Shown here piece by piece: positions 24,895 to 34,118 of a DNA stretch of 64,000 nucleotides. The DNA is from UBA1664 sp964531715 (GTDB lineage: Bacteria; Pseudomonadota; Alphaproteobacteria; Micavibrionales; UBA1664), in the NCBI GenBank assembly GCA_964531715.1, contig CAZHEE010000004.1, positions 105,121 to 169,120 of the forward strand, given 5' to 3'. Position numbers and translations under genes: made by a program. Each line of letters begins with the position of its first letter. Positions within the stretch are counted from its first letter, which is position 1. The notes beneath the pieces were generated by a model. The model was given only the letters and a program-made list of their open reading frames with translations. It was not told the origin of the DNA and searched no databases.

Positions 24895-25464
24895 ATGGGA
24901 GAAGCAACCAAGACCTACCTGCAATTATCAGATGTAGATTTAATTTCCAAAATCAATGCGGATGATCGCCATGCCTATGCTGTTCTCATGCAACGCTACG
25001 CGCCGAAAGTCATGCGTATGGCTTATTCCGTGTTAAGGCAGGAGCAAGAGGCCCAAGATGTCGCGCAGGATGTGTTTATGGCCTTACTGGTTCATCTTGA
25101 GGATTGGGATAAAAAGGGGCAGGCGAAATTTTCCTCATGGATTTACCGCATCACGTTAAACAAAGCGATTGATTATAAGCGCAAACGCCGCCCTGCCGAA
25201 TTGATTGATCAGGTTGATATCCCATGCCAATCAAAAGACGGCTATCAACAATTATCGGAAAAACAACAAACAGAGAAAGTCAGGCGAATGCTTGATAAAT
25301 TGCCGGGGGCTCAACGCCAAGCCTTAATAATGTATTATTTCAAAGACATGGCGATTATTGATATCGCATCGGCTATGCAAAGCAGTGAACTAGCCGTCCG
25401 CTCGCTCATTAAACGCGGTAAAGCGGCTTTGCGTGATAATGCTAAAGCAACAATTATGGCATAA
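24895..25464 (+). CDS. ECF-family RNA polymerase sigma factor
   Basis: The 189-residue protein has sigma region 2 at about 25-95: YAVLMQRYAPKVMRMAYSVL, then EAQDVAQDVFMALL and SSWIYRITLNKAIDYKR. Region 4 (about 125-180) has GAQRQALIMYYFKDMAI and a helix-turn-helix with LAVRSLIKRGKAALR. It has no region 1 or 3, as expected for ECF factors. No anti-sigma gene or membrane partner follows it; the next gene encodes a small soluble protein of unknown function. Its regulon is unknown, but position after the flagellar genes does not by itself imply a flagellar role. Confidence 0.92.
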   Translation: MGEATKTYLQLSDVDLISKINADDRHAYAVLMQRYAPKVMRMAYSVLRQEQEAQDVAQDVFMALLVHLEDWDKKGQAKFSSWIYRITLNKAIDYKRKRRPAELIDQVDIPCQSKDGYQQLSEKQQTEKVRRMLDKLPGAQRQALIMYYFKDMAIIDIASAMQSSELAVRSLIKRGKAALRDNAKATIMA

Positions 25465-25596
25465 TTAATTTATGAACTAAAGTAGAGCGTTTTACTTAAT
25501 AATATTCATAAATAATTATGTATAAAAAGTTTTTCTATTTAATTAATCGACAAACTTAATTGGAACTATCCTTAGTTTTAAAAAGTTTATAAAAAA

Positions 25597-26127
25597 ATGG
25601 TTCATATTGATACAGCAAAAGCTGAAGGCACATCCAAAACCTCGTTGACAAAAGCGATTTCCGCGGCAATCGCGGACATATTGGGCGGTTATAAAGACGT
25701 CCAAAAAATTTCCATTACAATTATTATTGATGGCTATGAATTTAATGGCGAGGAGTATGTTGTTAAAGTTCGTGCCATTGTTGCCAATATTGATAAAGAT
25801 ATGGAAGAAGCCTATCACGAAAAAGCAGACGATCTGGAAGAGCGTCTTCAAGCCGGGGATGATATGGCTCATGATTTCACGGAATCATCCGACCCTGCCT
25901 TGCAAGATAATTATGAAGAGTTAAATAACGATGAAGTGAATTTCTTGATTGGAGGCGTACCTGCTGTAAGCGGAACTGATGTCACAATTCATGCACCCGA
26001 AGAAGTGAGGGCAGAAGTCAGTCAAGCGCGATTGGATGCCTCACGCGATATGACACCTTCACAAACACAGCATAATGAACCTGGACTTGGCTCAAATGGT
26101 TCAAACACAGACAAAGAAGCGGCTTAA
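25597..26127 (+). CDS. hypothetical protein with dodecin-like N-terminal pattern
   Basis: The 176-residue protein begins with about 65 residues that could form helix-strand-strand: TSKTSLTKAISAAIADIL, then KISITIIIDGYE and EYVVKVRAIVAN. Dodecins (small flavin-binding proteins) have a similar order of a TS-rich turn, helix and two strands, but I see no key tryptophan. The remaining 110 residues are acidic and low in complexity and seem disordered. It lies 130 bases after the ECF sigma gene on the same strand and converges with the acetoacetyl-CoA synthetase gene, stops one base apart. The dodecin likeness is weak inference. Confidence 0.6.
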   Translation: MVHIDTAKAEGTSKTSLTKAISAAIADILGGYKDVQKISITIIIDGYEFNGEEYVVKVRAIVANIDKDMEEAYHEKADDLEERLQAGDDMAHDFTESSDPALQDNYEELNNDEVNFLIGGVPAVSGTDVTIHAPEEVRAEVSQARLDASRDMTPSQTQHNEPGLGSNGSNTDKEAA

Positions 26128-26128
26128 T

Positions 26129-28057
26129 TTAGACTTCCAAATCTTTTATATCTTTAAAATATTCTAATGTTTCAGGGTTGGCAAGGGCTTCGATATTATG
26201 AATCTCGCGGCCATGCATGATATCGCGGACGGCGATTTCCGTCATTTTGCCGCTTTTAGTGCGCGGAATATCAGGCACGGCCAGGATTTTTGCAGGAACA
26301 TGACGTGGTGATGCGCCGTTCTTAATTTGATGTTTAATCATGTCTTTAATGATATTGGTTAGTTCTTCACCGTCTTTCATTATAACAAATAAAATGATGC
26401 GCACATCATCCTGCCAATCTTGCCCGATGGCGATTGACTCTTTGACTTGGGGAATTTGTTCAACCTGACGGTAAATTTCCGCCGTGCCGATACGCACACC
26501 CCCTGGATTGAGTGTCGCGTCCGAGCGTCCATGGATGATCCAGCCGCCTTGGTCAGTTGTTTCAACAAAATCGCCATGGCACCAGATATTATCAAATCGG
26601 TTGAAATAGGCCTTATGATAGCGCGTACCATCCTCATCATTCCAAAAACCAATAGGCATGGCAGGAAAAGGCTTGGTACAGACCAGCTCGCCTTTCATAT
26701 TTGCAGGGAGGCTATCCCCATTCTCATCAACCACATCCATGGCATAGCCGAGGCCTGCACCCTGAATCTCTCCACGATAAACGGGTGAAATCGGATTACC
26801 AATCAGGAAGCAGGAAACGATATCCGTTCCGCCAGAAATAGACGCCAAATGGATATCAGATTTAATATCATTGTAAACATAGTCAAAGCTCTCATGCACC
26901 AGTGGCGAGCCTGTCGAGGTCATGGTTCTTAAACTGTCCAGCTTATGCGTTTGTTTCGGTTTAACATGATGCTTATTGAGCGCATCAATATATTTTGCCG
27001 CCGTGCCGAACAAGGTCATGCCCTCCGCATCCGCATAATCCCACAAGATGTTCGGGCTGGGGTAAAAAGGCGAACCATCATAGAGCAGGAGCGTAGCCCC
27101 GCTTGCCAAACCTGTCATTTGCCAGTTCCACATCATCCACCCGCAAGTTGTGAAGTAAAAAACCTTATCACCTTCGCGGATATCGCAGTGGAGCTGATGC
27201 TCCTTCATATGGGTGAGGAGGACACCGCCATGGCCATGCACAATACATTTCGGAATGCCAGTCGTGCCAGATGAAAACATAATGAAAAGCGGATGGTCAA
27301 AAGCCACTCGCTCATACATGACTTCTTGCGGTTCATGGCGAGAAAGAGCCTCATGCCATACAGTTGCATTATCTAATTCAAGAGGCTTATCAGCGGCGTA
27401 AGGTACTATTACAGTATGCCGAACGGTTAATAATTGCGGTAGAAAAGCCTTTATCTTCTCTGCGCAATCAATAACTTTGCCGTTATAATAATAGGCTTGG
27501 CTAGCAATCAGAACGGTTGGCTCGATCTGCCCGAACCGATCCAGCACACCCTGAACCCCAAAGTCGGGCGAGGCGGATGACCAGACCGCACCGAGAGAAG
27601 CGGTGGCGAACATGGCTATCAAAGCCTCAGGCGTGTTGGCGACAAAGCCTGCCACACGGTCACCTTTTGTTACACCTTGCCTTTTCAGGAATTGCTGCAT
27701 TTGCGAGACTTGGGCGATAAGGGCATTGCGGCTCATACGTATTTTGACTTTATCCTCACCCCAAAAAACAATGGCATCTTCCGTGCCATAATACTGTAAG
27801 CAATTTTCAGCATAATTCAGGTATGCATCAGGGAAAAAACGGCAATCACGCATCTTTTCGGCGTTCTGAATGATTTTTTCGCCTTTTTCACCAATAATAT
27901 TTAGCCAATCCCATAATTTTGACCAGAAATCATCACTCTTTTCAATAGAATAACGATAAAAATCACTATAATCGGCATTATTATAGCCGCAGGAGCGCAA
28001 AAAGTTCGTCAATCGCGTTTTTTCTTTACTGTCAGGCTTCCATAAAGGCTTGTTCAT
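26129..28057 (-). CDS. acetoacetyl-CoA synthetase
   Basis: This AMP-forming enzyme activates acetoacetate to acetoacetyl-CoA, linking ketone-body or polyhydroxybutyrate breakdown to central metabolism. The P-loop FSSGTTGIPKCIVHGHGG lies near 270-288, motif ASISGGTDIVSCF near 410, and HGRSDATLNPGGVRIGTAEI near 535-554. The C-terminal lysine is in RTKSGKMTEIAVR. The length of about 642 residues fits the family. A TTG at 28072 is in frame, but the ATG at 28057 (MNKPLW) is preferred. No other ketone-body genes adjoin it. Confidence 0.94.
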   Translation of the reverse strand: MNKPLWKPDSKEKTRLTNFLRSCGYNNADYSDFYRYSIEKSDDFWSKLWDWLNIIGEKGEKIIQNAEKMRDCRFFPDAYLNYAENCLQYYGTEDAIVFWGEDKVKIRMSRNALIAQVSQMQQFLKRQGVTKGDRVAGFVANTPEALIAMFATASLGAVWSSASPDFGVQGVLDRFGQIEPTVLIASQAYYYNGKVIDCAEKIKAFLPQLLTVRHTVIVPYAADKPLELDNATVWHEALSRHEPQEVMYERVAFDHPLFIMFSSGTTGIPKCIVHGHGGVLLTHMKEHQLHCDIREGDKVFYFTTCGWMMWNWQMTGLASGATLLLYDGSPFYPSPNILWDYADAEGMTLFGTAAKYIDALNKHHVKPKQTHKLDSLRTMTSTGSPLVHESFDYVYNDIKSDIHLASISGGTDIVSCFLIGNPISPVYRGEIQGAGLGYAMDVVDENGDSLPANMKGELVCTKPFPAMPIGFWNDEDGTRYHKAYFNRFDNIWCHGDFVETTDQGGWIIHGRSDATLNPGGVRIGTAEIYRQVEQIPQVKESIAIGQDWQDDVRIILFVIMKDGEELTNIIKDMIKHQIKNGASPRHVPAKILAVPDIPRTKSGKMTEIAVRDIMHGREIHNIEALANPETLEYFKDIKDLEV

Positions 28058-28229
28058 GTAATCGATTTTCAAATTTTAAAATGTTAGTTAGATGAGATTG
28101 TATAATAATTTTTTAGATGAATAAATACGTGTAAAATTAAGTGTGATAAAATAAGTTGCAACATGAAGAATTGAAGAAACAATACATTCTTCAATCGCAG
28201 AGTTATAGAGTAAGAGGAGTTTTACAAGC

Positions 28230-28343
28230 ACTCCGTGATCTCAGTGTTCTCCGTGGTAAAAATAACTAGCTCATTATCATTTGCCGCGGTCACAAAGCCT
28301 GCCCTTCTGCGAAGGCAGGGGGGTTCCCTCGCAATGACAATAA
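28230..28343. repeat. repeat cluster (families C and B)
   Basis: CTCCGTGATCTCAGTGTTCT then CCGTGGTAAA lies at about 28230-28259. CCTGCCCTTCTGCGAAGGCAGG with a flanking CCCTCGCAATGACAATAA lies at 28283-28343. The remaining bases of the 28058-28433 gap are AT-rich with no gene visible. They must hold the promoters of the leftward acetoacetyl-CoA synthetase gene and the rightward surface-protein gene. Confidence 0.7.
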
Positions 28344-28433
28344 CACTGAGAAGATTTAAAACTTTGTTAAGTCGAAAATGCTATGATAAAATTTAAAACG
28401 AATCATACTCTTTAAGGCTACTCGAAAACCATA

Positions 28434-31400
28434 ATGGTCAAAAACTCTTTTAATAAGAAATCTAAGGGAAATATATTTGCGCTGTTATTTGCAGCGGTGG
28501 GATTAACAGGCGTTCTGGGCGTTGTCGGGATGCAAACCGTTTCAGGGCCTGTGCAAACCATTACAAAAGTGACACAGAAAAATATCACCGATACCGACCT
28601 CCTCACAAATGCGCGGATAATGATCCTAAATGCCAGTACTCTGCCCGATAACGGGGATGGCGATACGGATGGTTATATTGAGCCGGCGGAATATCGCACA
28701 ACAAGTTGCGGCATAACGCTCACGGGCGGCGGGTGTTTGCCCGATGATATCGGGGCAATTTTGACCGACCCATTCGGCAGTGAATATGGCTATTGCGTAT
28801 GGGATCATGGCACGACAGTAAACGGAAAAAATGATGCAGGAACGGGTACGGATAACCGCCTGAATGGTGAGGCCGTGACTTCACGCCCTGTGTTAGCGAT
28901 TATCGGTGCAGGGCGCAACAGAACATTTGATACATCATGCGGCGCATTTGGTGATGGGGGTGTTGAGGGGTTGAGCGACCCTGAAGGCGCAGGCGATGAT
29001 ATTGTGCGTTTCTATTCTTATGAGGCGGCACTGGCAGGATCAGGCGGGCTATGGAGTGAGACAGGCAATGACGCGGTGATTGCAAACCCTGATGTAACGG
29101 ATGAGGTGATTATCGGGGGCGGCGCACGTATTGATATTGGTGGTGTGAATACGGGGACGGCGGGAACGGGGTCTTTCCCTGCCATTCGCACGGATGTTGT
29201 AGTCCCCTTGGGTGGTGGCACGGTTGATATTGATGATGGTCGCTTTCAGGCGGCGAACCAAACTTTAATCGTGAATGGCGCATGTAGCGGTGGGACTGCC
29301 GCAGGTATTTTACGCTGGAATACCAGCGGTGCTTTACAGGTTTGTGACGGCACGAATTTTGTTGATGTTTCAACATCGGGTGCAGAGCCTTGGCGCATCA
29401 TCGATGATGCGCATGGCTCAGACACATTTATAACCGTTGCGGGAACGGCCAATACAGATACAGATACAATCAGCTTTAGTGTCGCGGGTTCAGAAGCGAT
29501 GGTGATAGACTCGTCTGGCCGCGTGGGTATAGGCCGCCCGCCAACTACAGATAAACTCGAAATTGTGGGTGACCAAGTTACCTTATTAAATCCTGGTCTT
29601 TCTGCTTCTTTTGTAGTTCGTCCTGATAATAATAATAATCAAACTGGTGCGAATGCAGGATATGAAATTGTAAATGATGGAAATACTACGGTTGGTTCTT
29701 TAAAATATACCGAATCGACTGACATTTTACGATTAAATCGGGGTAATGAATCCGGTAATGATTTGGTAATAAATGCCAGCGGATTTGTCGGTATTAACAA
29801 TTCTTCACCTTCCGAAGTTCTCGATGTCGTTGGTAATGCGCTTCTCTCAGGTAATATCGTTGTAAACGGCAATGCAACGCTGGGTGATGCGGTGGGCGAT
29901 ACAACAACCATCAGCGGGAATGCAAGCGTGGGTCAGGATTTAACCGTCACGCGCGATGCCTCAATCGGGGATGATTTAACGGTTGATACAAATACACTTG
30001 TTGTCGATGCCGCGAATAATCGTGTGGGTATCGGTGTGGCGTTCCCCGCCGCGGCGATTAGGTTGGATGTTAATGGCGCGATAAAGCTTGGTGCCGGCTC
30101 AACATGTGGCAGCACCCAAGAAGGCGCGATTCAATATGAGACAAGCGGCAATACGGTTCAGTATTGCAATGGATCAATCTGGACCAATATTGACACGCCC
30201 GCGGCGATTGATAGTTTGACAGATGTCAATGATGTTGAGGCGACCGCCGATGACTCAAATGGTAATGTCCTGCAATGGAATACGGCATTAAATGCCGGTG
30301 CAGGCGGATGGGAAGGGGTTGCGGCGTCCAGCCTGACTGTCGGTGGTGTCACACCCGGCTCAATTGAGATTGATGATTTATCCGATGCCTATTTTTCAAC
30401 CGACATTGACCATGATGGTGACGGTGATGCGACAAATGATGATAATTTGGCCATCGGTCATGAATTCCCTAATCTGGATGCGACAAACCCCGGTGCAAGA
30501 AATATTGCCATCGGGCGGTTATCGCTGGATAAATTAACAACAGCGGATGATAATATTGCTATCGGTTATAATGAGACGGATACCCGAGTTGATAGAAACA
30601 AACGAATCTTAATTGGGAATGATCTTAATGTAGGTGGTGGAAGTACGGCCATTGGTCATGATATAAATGCGCCTAATTTTGCCGATTCTGTTATCATTGG
30701 AAATGATGCACTTGGGAAGGCATCAAGCTTTACATCAAGTAGAAATGTTGTTATTGGTAACAGAGCATTCCGCGCCATTCCTGCTGGGAATGAAAATACA
30801 ATATTAGGACATAATGTAGCAGCCTTTTCGTTGACGAGTTTATCCAGTAATGAGAATGTGATTTTAGGATCACGTTCAGCTACTGACCTATCTAACAGCG
30901 ATGAAAATACAATTATTGGAACCCGCGCCGCAAGAACTTTAAGGGATGGTAACAGTAATATTATTATCGGGAATAGTGTCAATGTAACATCAACTACCAG
31001 TAGTTATGAATTTAATATCGGTGACCTTATTCATGGTTATATAGATGATGATACAACGGCGACAGTCAATGAAAAGCGTGTTGGAATAGGTACGGCAGAT
31101 CCGACCGCAATCGCGGACACAGCCATCCTTGATTTAACCTCTACCACGCGTGGTTTCCTCCCCCCCCGTATGACAACAACTGAGCGTAACGCCGTTTCAT
31201 CGCCTGCTAATGGATTACAAATCTTTAACACTTCAACCAGTGATGCCGAATTTTATGACGGTGCCGGATGGCGGACAATGGATGCAGGCGCGACATTATC
31301 GGATGAACGGTTGAAAACCAATTTGCAACCGATTGATAACAGTATTGAGAAATTAACAACACTCAGAACCGTGACTTATAATTGGCAAGATGAAGGCCGT

Positions 31401-31661
31401 GGCAAAGATGCAGAAGTCGGGGTTATCGCCCAGGATGTTCAGGCCGTTTACCCCGATTTGGTTAATGAAGACGGCAATGGGTATCTGCAAGTGGATTATA
31501 AACGCTTAACCGTACCCTTGATTGATGCTGTTAAAACTTTGCATGCCCGTAATAATGAATTGCAAGTCATGCAGGATAAAACTGAACAAAAACTTCAGGC
31601 CATGCAAAATCAGATTGATAACCTGATGATGAGCCAAAACGCAAATCAAACGGCTCAATAA
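28434..31661 (+). CDS. very large surface/fibre protein with C-terminal S74 chaperone domain
   Basis: The 1075-residue protein has a basic N-terminus and one hydrophobic segment (about 14-36) after KGN, which resembles a class III prepilin-like leader but lacks the usual Glu at position 5. A Cys-containing domain follows (about 60-200). Tail-fibre-like repeats (DLTVTRDASIGDDLTVDTNT and NNRVGIG) come next, then a YadA-head-like stretch with repeated AIG/IIG motifs at about 680-860. SDERLKTNLQPI near 955 starts an endosialidase-chaperone (peptidase S74) domain. The last 35 residues form a coiled-coil. Such domains trimerise and self-cleave in phage tail spikes. AT-rich patches at about 29580-29790 and 30590-31030 suggest module exchange. 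Role in adhesion or cell contact is inferred. Confidence 0.85.
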   Translation: MVKNSFNKKSKGNIFALLFAAVGLTGVLGVVGMQTVSGPVQTITKVTQKNITDTDLLTNARIMILNASTLPDNGDGDTDGYIEPAEYRTTSCGITLTGGGCLPDDIGAILTDPFGSEYGYCVWDHGTTVNGKNDAGTGTDNRLNGEAVTSRPVLAIIGAGRNRTFDTSCGAFGDGGVEGLSDPEGAGDDIVRFYSYEAALAGSGGLWSETGNDAVIANPDVTDEVIIGGGARIDIGGVNTGTAGTGSFPAIRTDVVVPLGGGTVDIDDGRFQAANQTLIVNGACSGGTAAGILRWNTSGALQVCDGTNFVDVSTSGAEPWRIIDDAHGSDTFITVAGTANTDTDTISFSVAGSEAMVIDSSGRVGIGRPPTTDKLEIVGDQVTLLNPGLSASFVVRPDNNNNQTGANAGYEIVNDGNTTVGSLKYTESTDILRLNRGNESGNDLVINASGFVGINNSSPSEVLDVVGNALLSGNIVVNGNATLGDAVGDTTTISGNASVGQDLTVTRDASIGDDLTVDTNTLVVDAANNRVGIGVAFPAAAIRLDVNGAIKLGAGSTCGSTQEGAIQYETSGNTVQYCNGSIWTNIDTPAAIDSLTDVNDVEATADDSNGNVLQWNTALNAGAGGWEGVAASSLTVGGVTPGSIEIDDLSDAYFSTDIDHDGDGDATNDDNLAIGHEFPNLDATNPGARNIAIGRLSLDKLTTADDNIAIGYNETDTRVDRNKRILIGNDLNVGGGSTAIGHDINAPNFADSVIIGNDALGKASSFTSSRNVVIGNRAFRAIPAGNENTILGHNVAAFSLTSLSSNENVILGSRSATDLSNSDENTIIGTRAARTLRDGNSNIIIGNSVNVTSTTSSYEFNIGDLIHGYIDDDTTATVNEKRVGIGTADPTAIADTAILDLTSTTRGFLPPRMTTTERNAVSSPANGLQIFNTSTSDAEFYDGAGWRTMDAGATLSDERLKTNLQPIDNSIEKLTTLRTVTYNWQDEGRGKDAEVGVIAQDVQAVYPDLVNEDGNGYLQVDYKRLTVPLIDAVKTLHARNNELQVMQDKTEQKLQAMQNQIDNLMMSQNANQTAQ

Positions 31662-31706
31662 ACAATAATTCTTTCTTTTTTCATGAAAAAGCCATATATC
31701 TAGGCA

Positions 31707-32294
31707 ATGATACTAACTATGCGTAATGCAATTTTAAGCTTTGTAATAATTTTAACGGGTTTTACGATCACGGCTGCGCATGCATCCGATACGGAGAAAG
31801 CCGAAATCTTTATCCGAACTTTGGGGAAAACGGCAATCACCGCCTTAAAACAAACCGAGGATAATCAGCCTGAGCGTGAAAAACAATTTGAGACGATTCT
31901 AAATCAAAATTTCGATATGGATGTGATTGCCCGATTTGCCCTTGGACGTTATTGGAACAACTTTGATGCCGTTCAAAAGGATACATATGTCCGTTCGTTT
32001 AAGGACATGGTGATTGCGGTTTATACAAAGCGTTTTTCCGAATATACTAATCAGCAGTTTGAGGTGACAGGGGCAAGACCTGCAGGGCGGGATATTATAG
32101 TCAACTCTTTTATATCCACGCCAGGAAGCCCTCAAAAAGTGCGCGTCGACTGGCGCGTACGCGGCGGGAAGGTGATTGATGTCATTGTTGAAGGGGTCAG
32201 CATGTCTGTCACGCAACGATCCGAATTTTCCAGCATTATCCAACGGAATGGCGGCGATATAGAGGCTCTCATCACCCATTTGCAAAAAACGTAA
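31707..32294 (+). CDS. MlaC-like periplasmic phospholipid-binding protein
   Basis: The 195-residue protein has a signal peptide ending in TAAHA (about residue 26) and then a MlaC/Ttg2D pattern. REKQFETILNQNFDMDVIARFALGRYW (residues 56-82) and a later VNSFISTPGSP with VDWRVRGGKVIDVIVEGVSM (20 residues) are the family blocks. MlaC ferries phospholipids between the outer membrane and the inner-membrane MlaFEDB transporter. No other mla gene is nearby. It lies 45 bases after the large surface protein and could be co-transcribed. The ATG at 31719 gives a more typical signal peptide than 31707. Confidence 0.87.
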   Translation: MILTMRNAILSFVIILTGFTITAAHASDTEKAEIFIRTLGKTAITALKQTEDNQPEREKQFETILNQNFDMDVIARFALGRYWNNFDAVQKDTYVRSFKDMVIAVYTKRFSEYTNQQFEVTGARPAGRDIIVNSFISTPGSPQKVRVDWRVRGGKVIDVIVEGVSMSVTQRSEFSSIIQRNGGDIEALITHLQKT

Positions 32295-32354
32295 AACTGA
32301 ACTTGACTTTTGAGGTTAAAAATAGTTTTTTAAGCACTTATTCGTCATGCTCTT

Positions 32355-32440
32355 GGAGGGATGGTCGAGTGGTTAATGGCAGCGGACTGTAACTCCGCCT
32401 TCTTCGGAATACGTAGGTTCGAATCCTACTCCCTCCACCA
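32355..32440 (+). tRNA. tRNA-Tyr (anticodon GTA)
   Basis: The acceptor stem GGAGGGA (32355-32361) pairs with TCCCTCC (32430-32436), followed by A and an encoded CCA (32438-32440). The anticodon loop CTGTAAC (32387-32393) gives GTA. A long variable arm (about CTTCTTCGGAATACG) marks it as a class II tRNA, as expected for tyrosine. The T-arm has GGTTCGAATCC. Confidence 0.97.
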
Positions 32441-32451
32441 TTTAATTTAAC

Positions 32452-32474
32452 AAACGCCCTTTATGGGTGTTTTT
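32452..32474 (+). terminator. terminator after tRNA-Tyr
   Basis: AAACGCCC (32452-32459) and GGGTGTTT (32465-32472) form an 8-bp stem with one G-T pair, followed by a T-run, 12 bases after the tRNA. Confidence 0.82.
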
Positions 32475-32615
32475 TTATGCCTGAAAAAAGCGTGTTTCTG
32501 CGCTGTTTCGCCTGTGCGTGTGAGCACGGTTAGAAAAAATAACAGGGCAAAATTCTCTCTCAAATCTCTCATTCTCTCACCGCTCTGAGCACCTTTACGA
32601 TTTTCCGTACTCACG

Positions 32616-33044
32616 TTAAAACCTTGATTTGCAATCATTTTCAAAATTGTACGCCCAGAATTCATCCCCCTCAAAATTTTCGACTATACTTTTTGAAAAA
32701 TTATTAATATTTATTAAAACTTCTGATGCTGATTCAAGTGGTACAATATCCTCATGGCGTTTTTCATCGAACAATAGAGGAATAAGCAGTATAAGAATAA
32801 ATATAGTGCTGTATTTCATGGAGCGATGGTTTTTAAACCACGCTTTACTCAAAAGAAAAAAACATAAAAGAGTTATTAAAAGCACAATCGGCAGCAGATT
32901 TAATTGTGAAACAACATCCGCGCGGGCTTTCAATTCGTAAATGACACCATGAATAAAAAGATAATACCAAACGATTAGCGGCGTAAGGCATAACAGTGCC
33001 TTAGCAATTGTGCTGCTATATTTATGAAAATAATATTTATGCAT
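32616..33044 (-). CDS. hypothetical membrane protein
   Basis: The 142-residue protein has three hydrophobic segments (about 13-33, 50-67 and 78-93) and a soluble C-terminal tail of about 50 residues. It is AT-rich, on the opposite strand to its neighbours, and stands alone between tRNA-Tyr and the phosphatase-like gene. No family recognised. Its 3' end lies about 140 bases past the tRNA terminator; genes next to tRNAs are often acquired, but no integrase or direct repeat is visible. Confidence 0.55.
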   Translation of the reverse strand: MHKYYFHKYSSTIAKALLCLTPLIVWYYLFIHGVIYELKARADVVSQLNLLPIVLLITLLCFFLLSKAWFKNHRSMKYSTIFILILLIPLLFDEKRHEDIVPLESASEVLININNFSKSIVENFEGDEFWAYNFENDCKSRF

Positions 33045-33177
33045 TATAAATAATCGTAGCTTTTAAATATTAAATTAATGTTACGGTTTTTTATAATTTT
33101 CCTATTTTACAAAGCTTAACGAACTTTATAGACTTATAGAAATAGTCTTTTCCACCGCTTACCTGAATTCTCATGGG

Positions 33178-34035
33178 ATGCCACTTAAAACAGATAAAAA
33201 ACTGATTGATTGCCGATTCGCATCGCTTGGTGCGCCCAAACGGATTTTTGCCGTTCCATCCATTCATGCGAGCCTTCCAAAACTACAGATTATTCATGAG
33301 CATATCTGGTCTGACTTTCAACCCGGTGACCGTCTTGTTTATCTCGGTAATTATACAGGGCACGGGGCGCATTCAAAAGAAACGATTGATTCCCTTTTGA
33401 CCTTCAGGCGATGCTTACTGTCTATTGCAGGTGTTCAGCCGACCGATATTATCTACCTCCATGGACAACAAGAAGAGATGTGGCAAAAATTGCTACAGCT
33501 TCAATTTGCCCCAAATCCCGCCGCTATCCTTGAATGGATGCTGGAAAAAGGGCTTGCCCAAACACTTGAATCCTATTGTATAGACTTGCATGAAGCAAAA
33601 CGCGTTTCGCGCGAGGGGGTCATCCGCCTCGCCCGATGGACGGAGCGTGTGCGTTGCCAGATTCATGAGCATGCAGGGCATAATATTTTCGGCGCACAAT
33701 GCAAACGGGCGGCCTTTACGGAATGCTCCGTCGTGCAAGCCAGCCCATACAATCAAACCTGCGCCCCGCTTCTCTTTGTCAATGCGGGTATCGATTCAAC
33801 AAAACCTCTGGATGACCAAGGCGATGCTTTCTGGTGGGGGCATAATGGCTTCAAACATATGGCCAGAGCCTATAGCCCCTATCAAACGATTTTCAGAGGC
33901 TATGACCCTGATAATCACGGTCTTAATTTGAACAAATTTACCGCTACACTGGATAATAGTTGCGGACGCGGCGGTAATTTGGTGTATGCACAAATTTCGG
34001 GCGACGGGGAAATTCTCCAGTTACGTGAAGCCTGA
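33178..34035 (+). CDS. PPP-type phosphatase-like protein with lost metal ligands
   Basis: The 285-residue protein follows the layout of serine/threonine PPP-type phosphatases, but every metal motif is changed. AVPSIHASL (about 25-33) stands where GDIHG is expected. LVYLGNYTGHGAHSKETID (about 53-71) replaces GDYVDRG. YLHGQQEEMW (about 94-103) replaces GNHE. Near the C-terminus a RGYDP replaces GHT, but NSCGRGGNLVYAQI (about 262-275) still matches the family's end. It is therefore probably a catalytically dead pseudophosphatase with a binding or regulatory role. It lies 83 bases upstream of rpoH on the same strand. A distant relative with a different chemistry cannot be excluded. Confidence 0.7.
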   Translation: MPLKTDKKLIDCRFASLGAPKRIFAVPSIHASLPKLQIIHEHIWSDFQPGDRLVYLGNYTGHGAHSKETIDSLLTFRRCLLSIAGVQPTDIIYLHGQQEEMWQKLLQLQFAPNPAAILEWMLEKGLAQTLESYCIDLHEAKRVSREGVIRLARWTERVRCQIHEHAGHNIFGAQCKRAAFTECSVVQASPYNQTCAPLLFVNAGIDSTKPLDDQGDAFWWGHNGFKHMARAYSPYQTIFRGYDPDNHGLNLNKFTATLDNSCGRGGNLVYAQISGDGEILQLREA

Positions 34036-34046
34036 TTTGTCAATAG

Positions 34047-34067
34047 AAACAAAATAATATTTTGTTT
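34047..34067. promoter_or_regulatory. perfect AT-rich inverted repeat upstream of rpoH
   Basis: AAACAAAAT and ATTTTGTTT are perfect nine-base arms around AAT, 11 bases after the preceding stop codon and about 50 bases before rpoH. It could be an operator or a weak terminator. Confidence 0.45.
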
Positions 34068-34118
34068 GAACTGAATACCTTTCGTCACGTATGTTGATAA
34101 CAGAAAGGTGGTTTTCCC

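Noticed and set aside
28073..28433. Possible small RNA gene before the fibre gene
   Set aside because: Only repeat hairpins and AT-rich DNA are seen; no promoter-terminator pair for an RNA.
32303..32331. TTGACT as a -35 box for tRNA-Tyr
   Set aside because: No acceptable -10 box lies at the right distance.
32355..33044. Integration site at the tRNA with an island to the right
   Set aside because: No integrase or repeat of the tRNA 3' end was found in the next kilobase.
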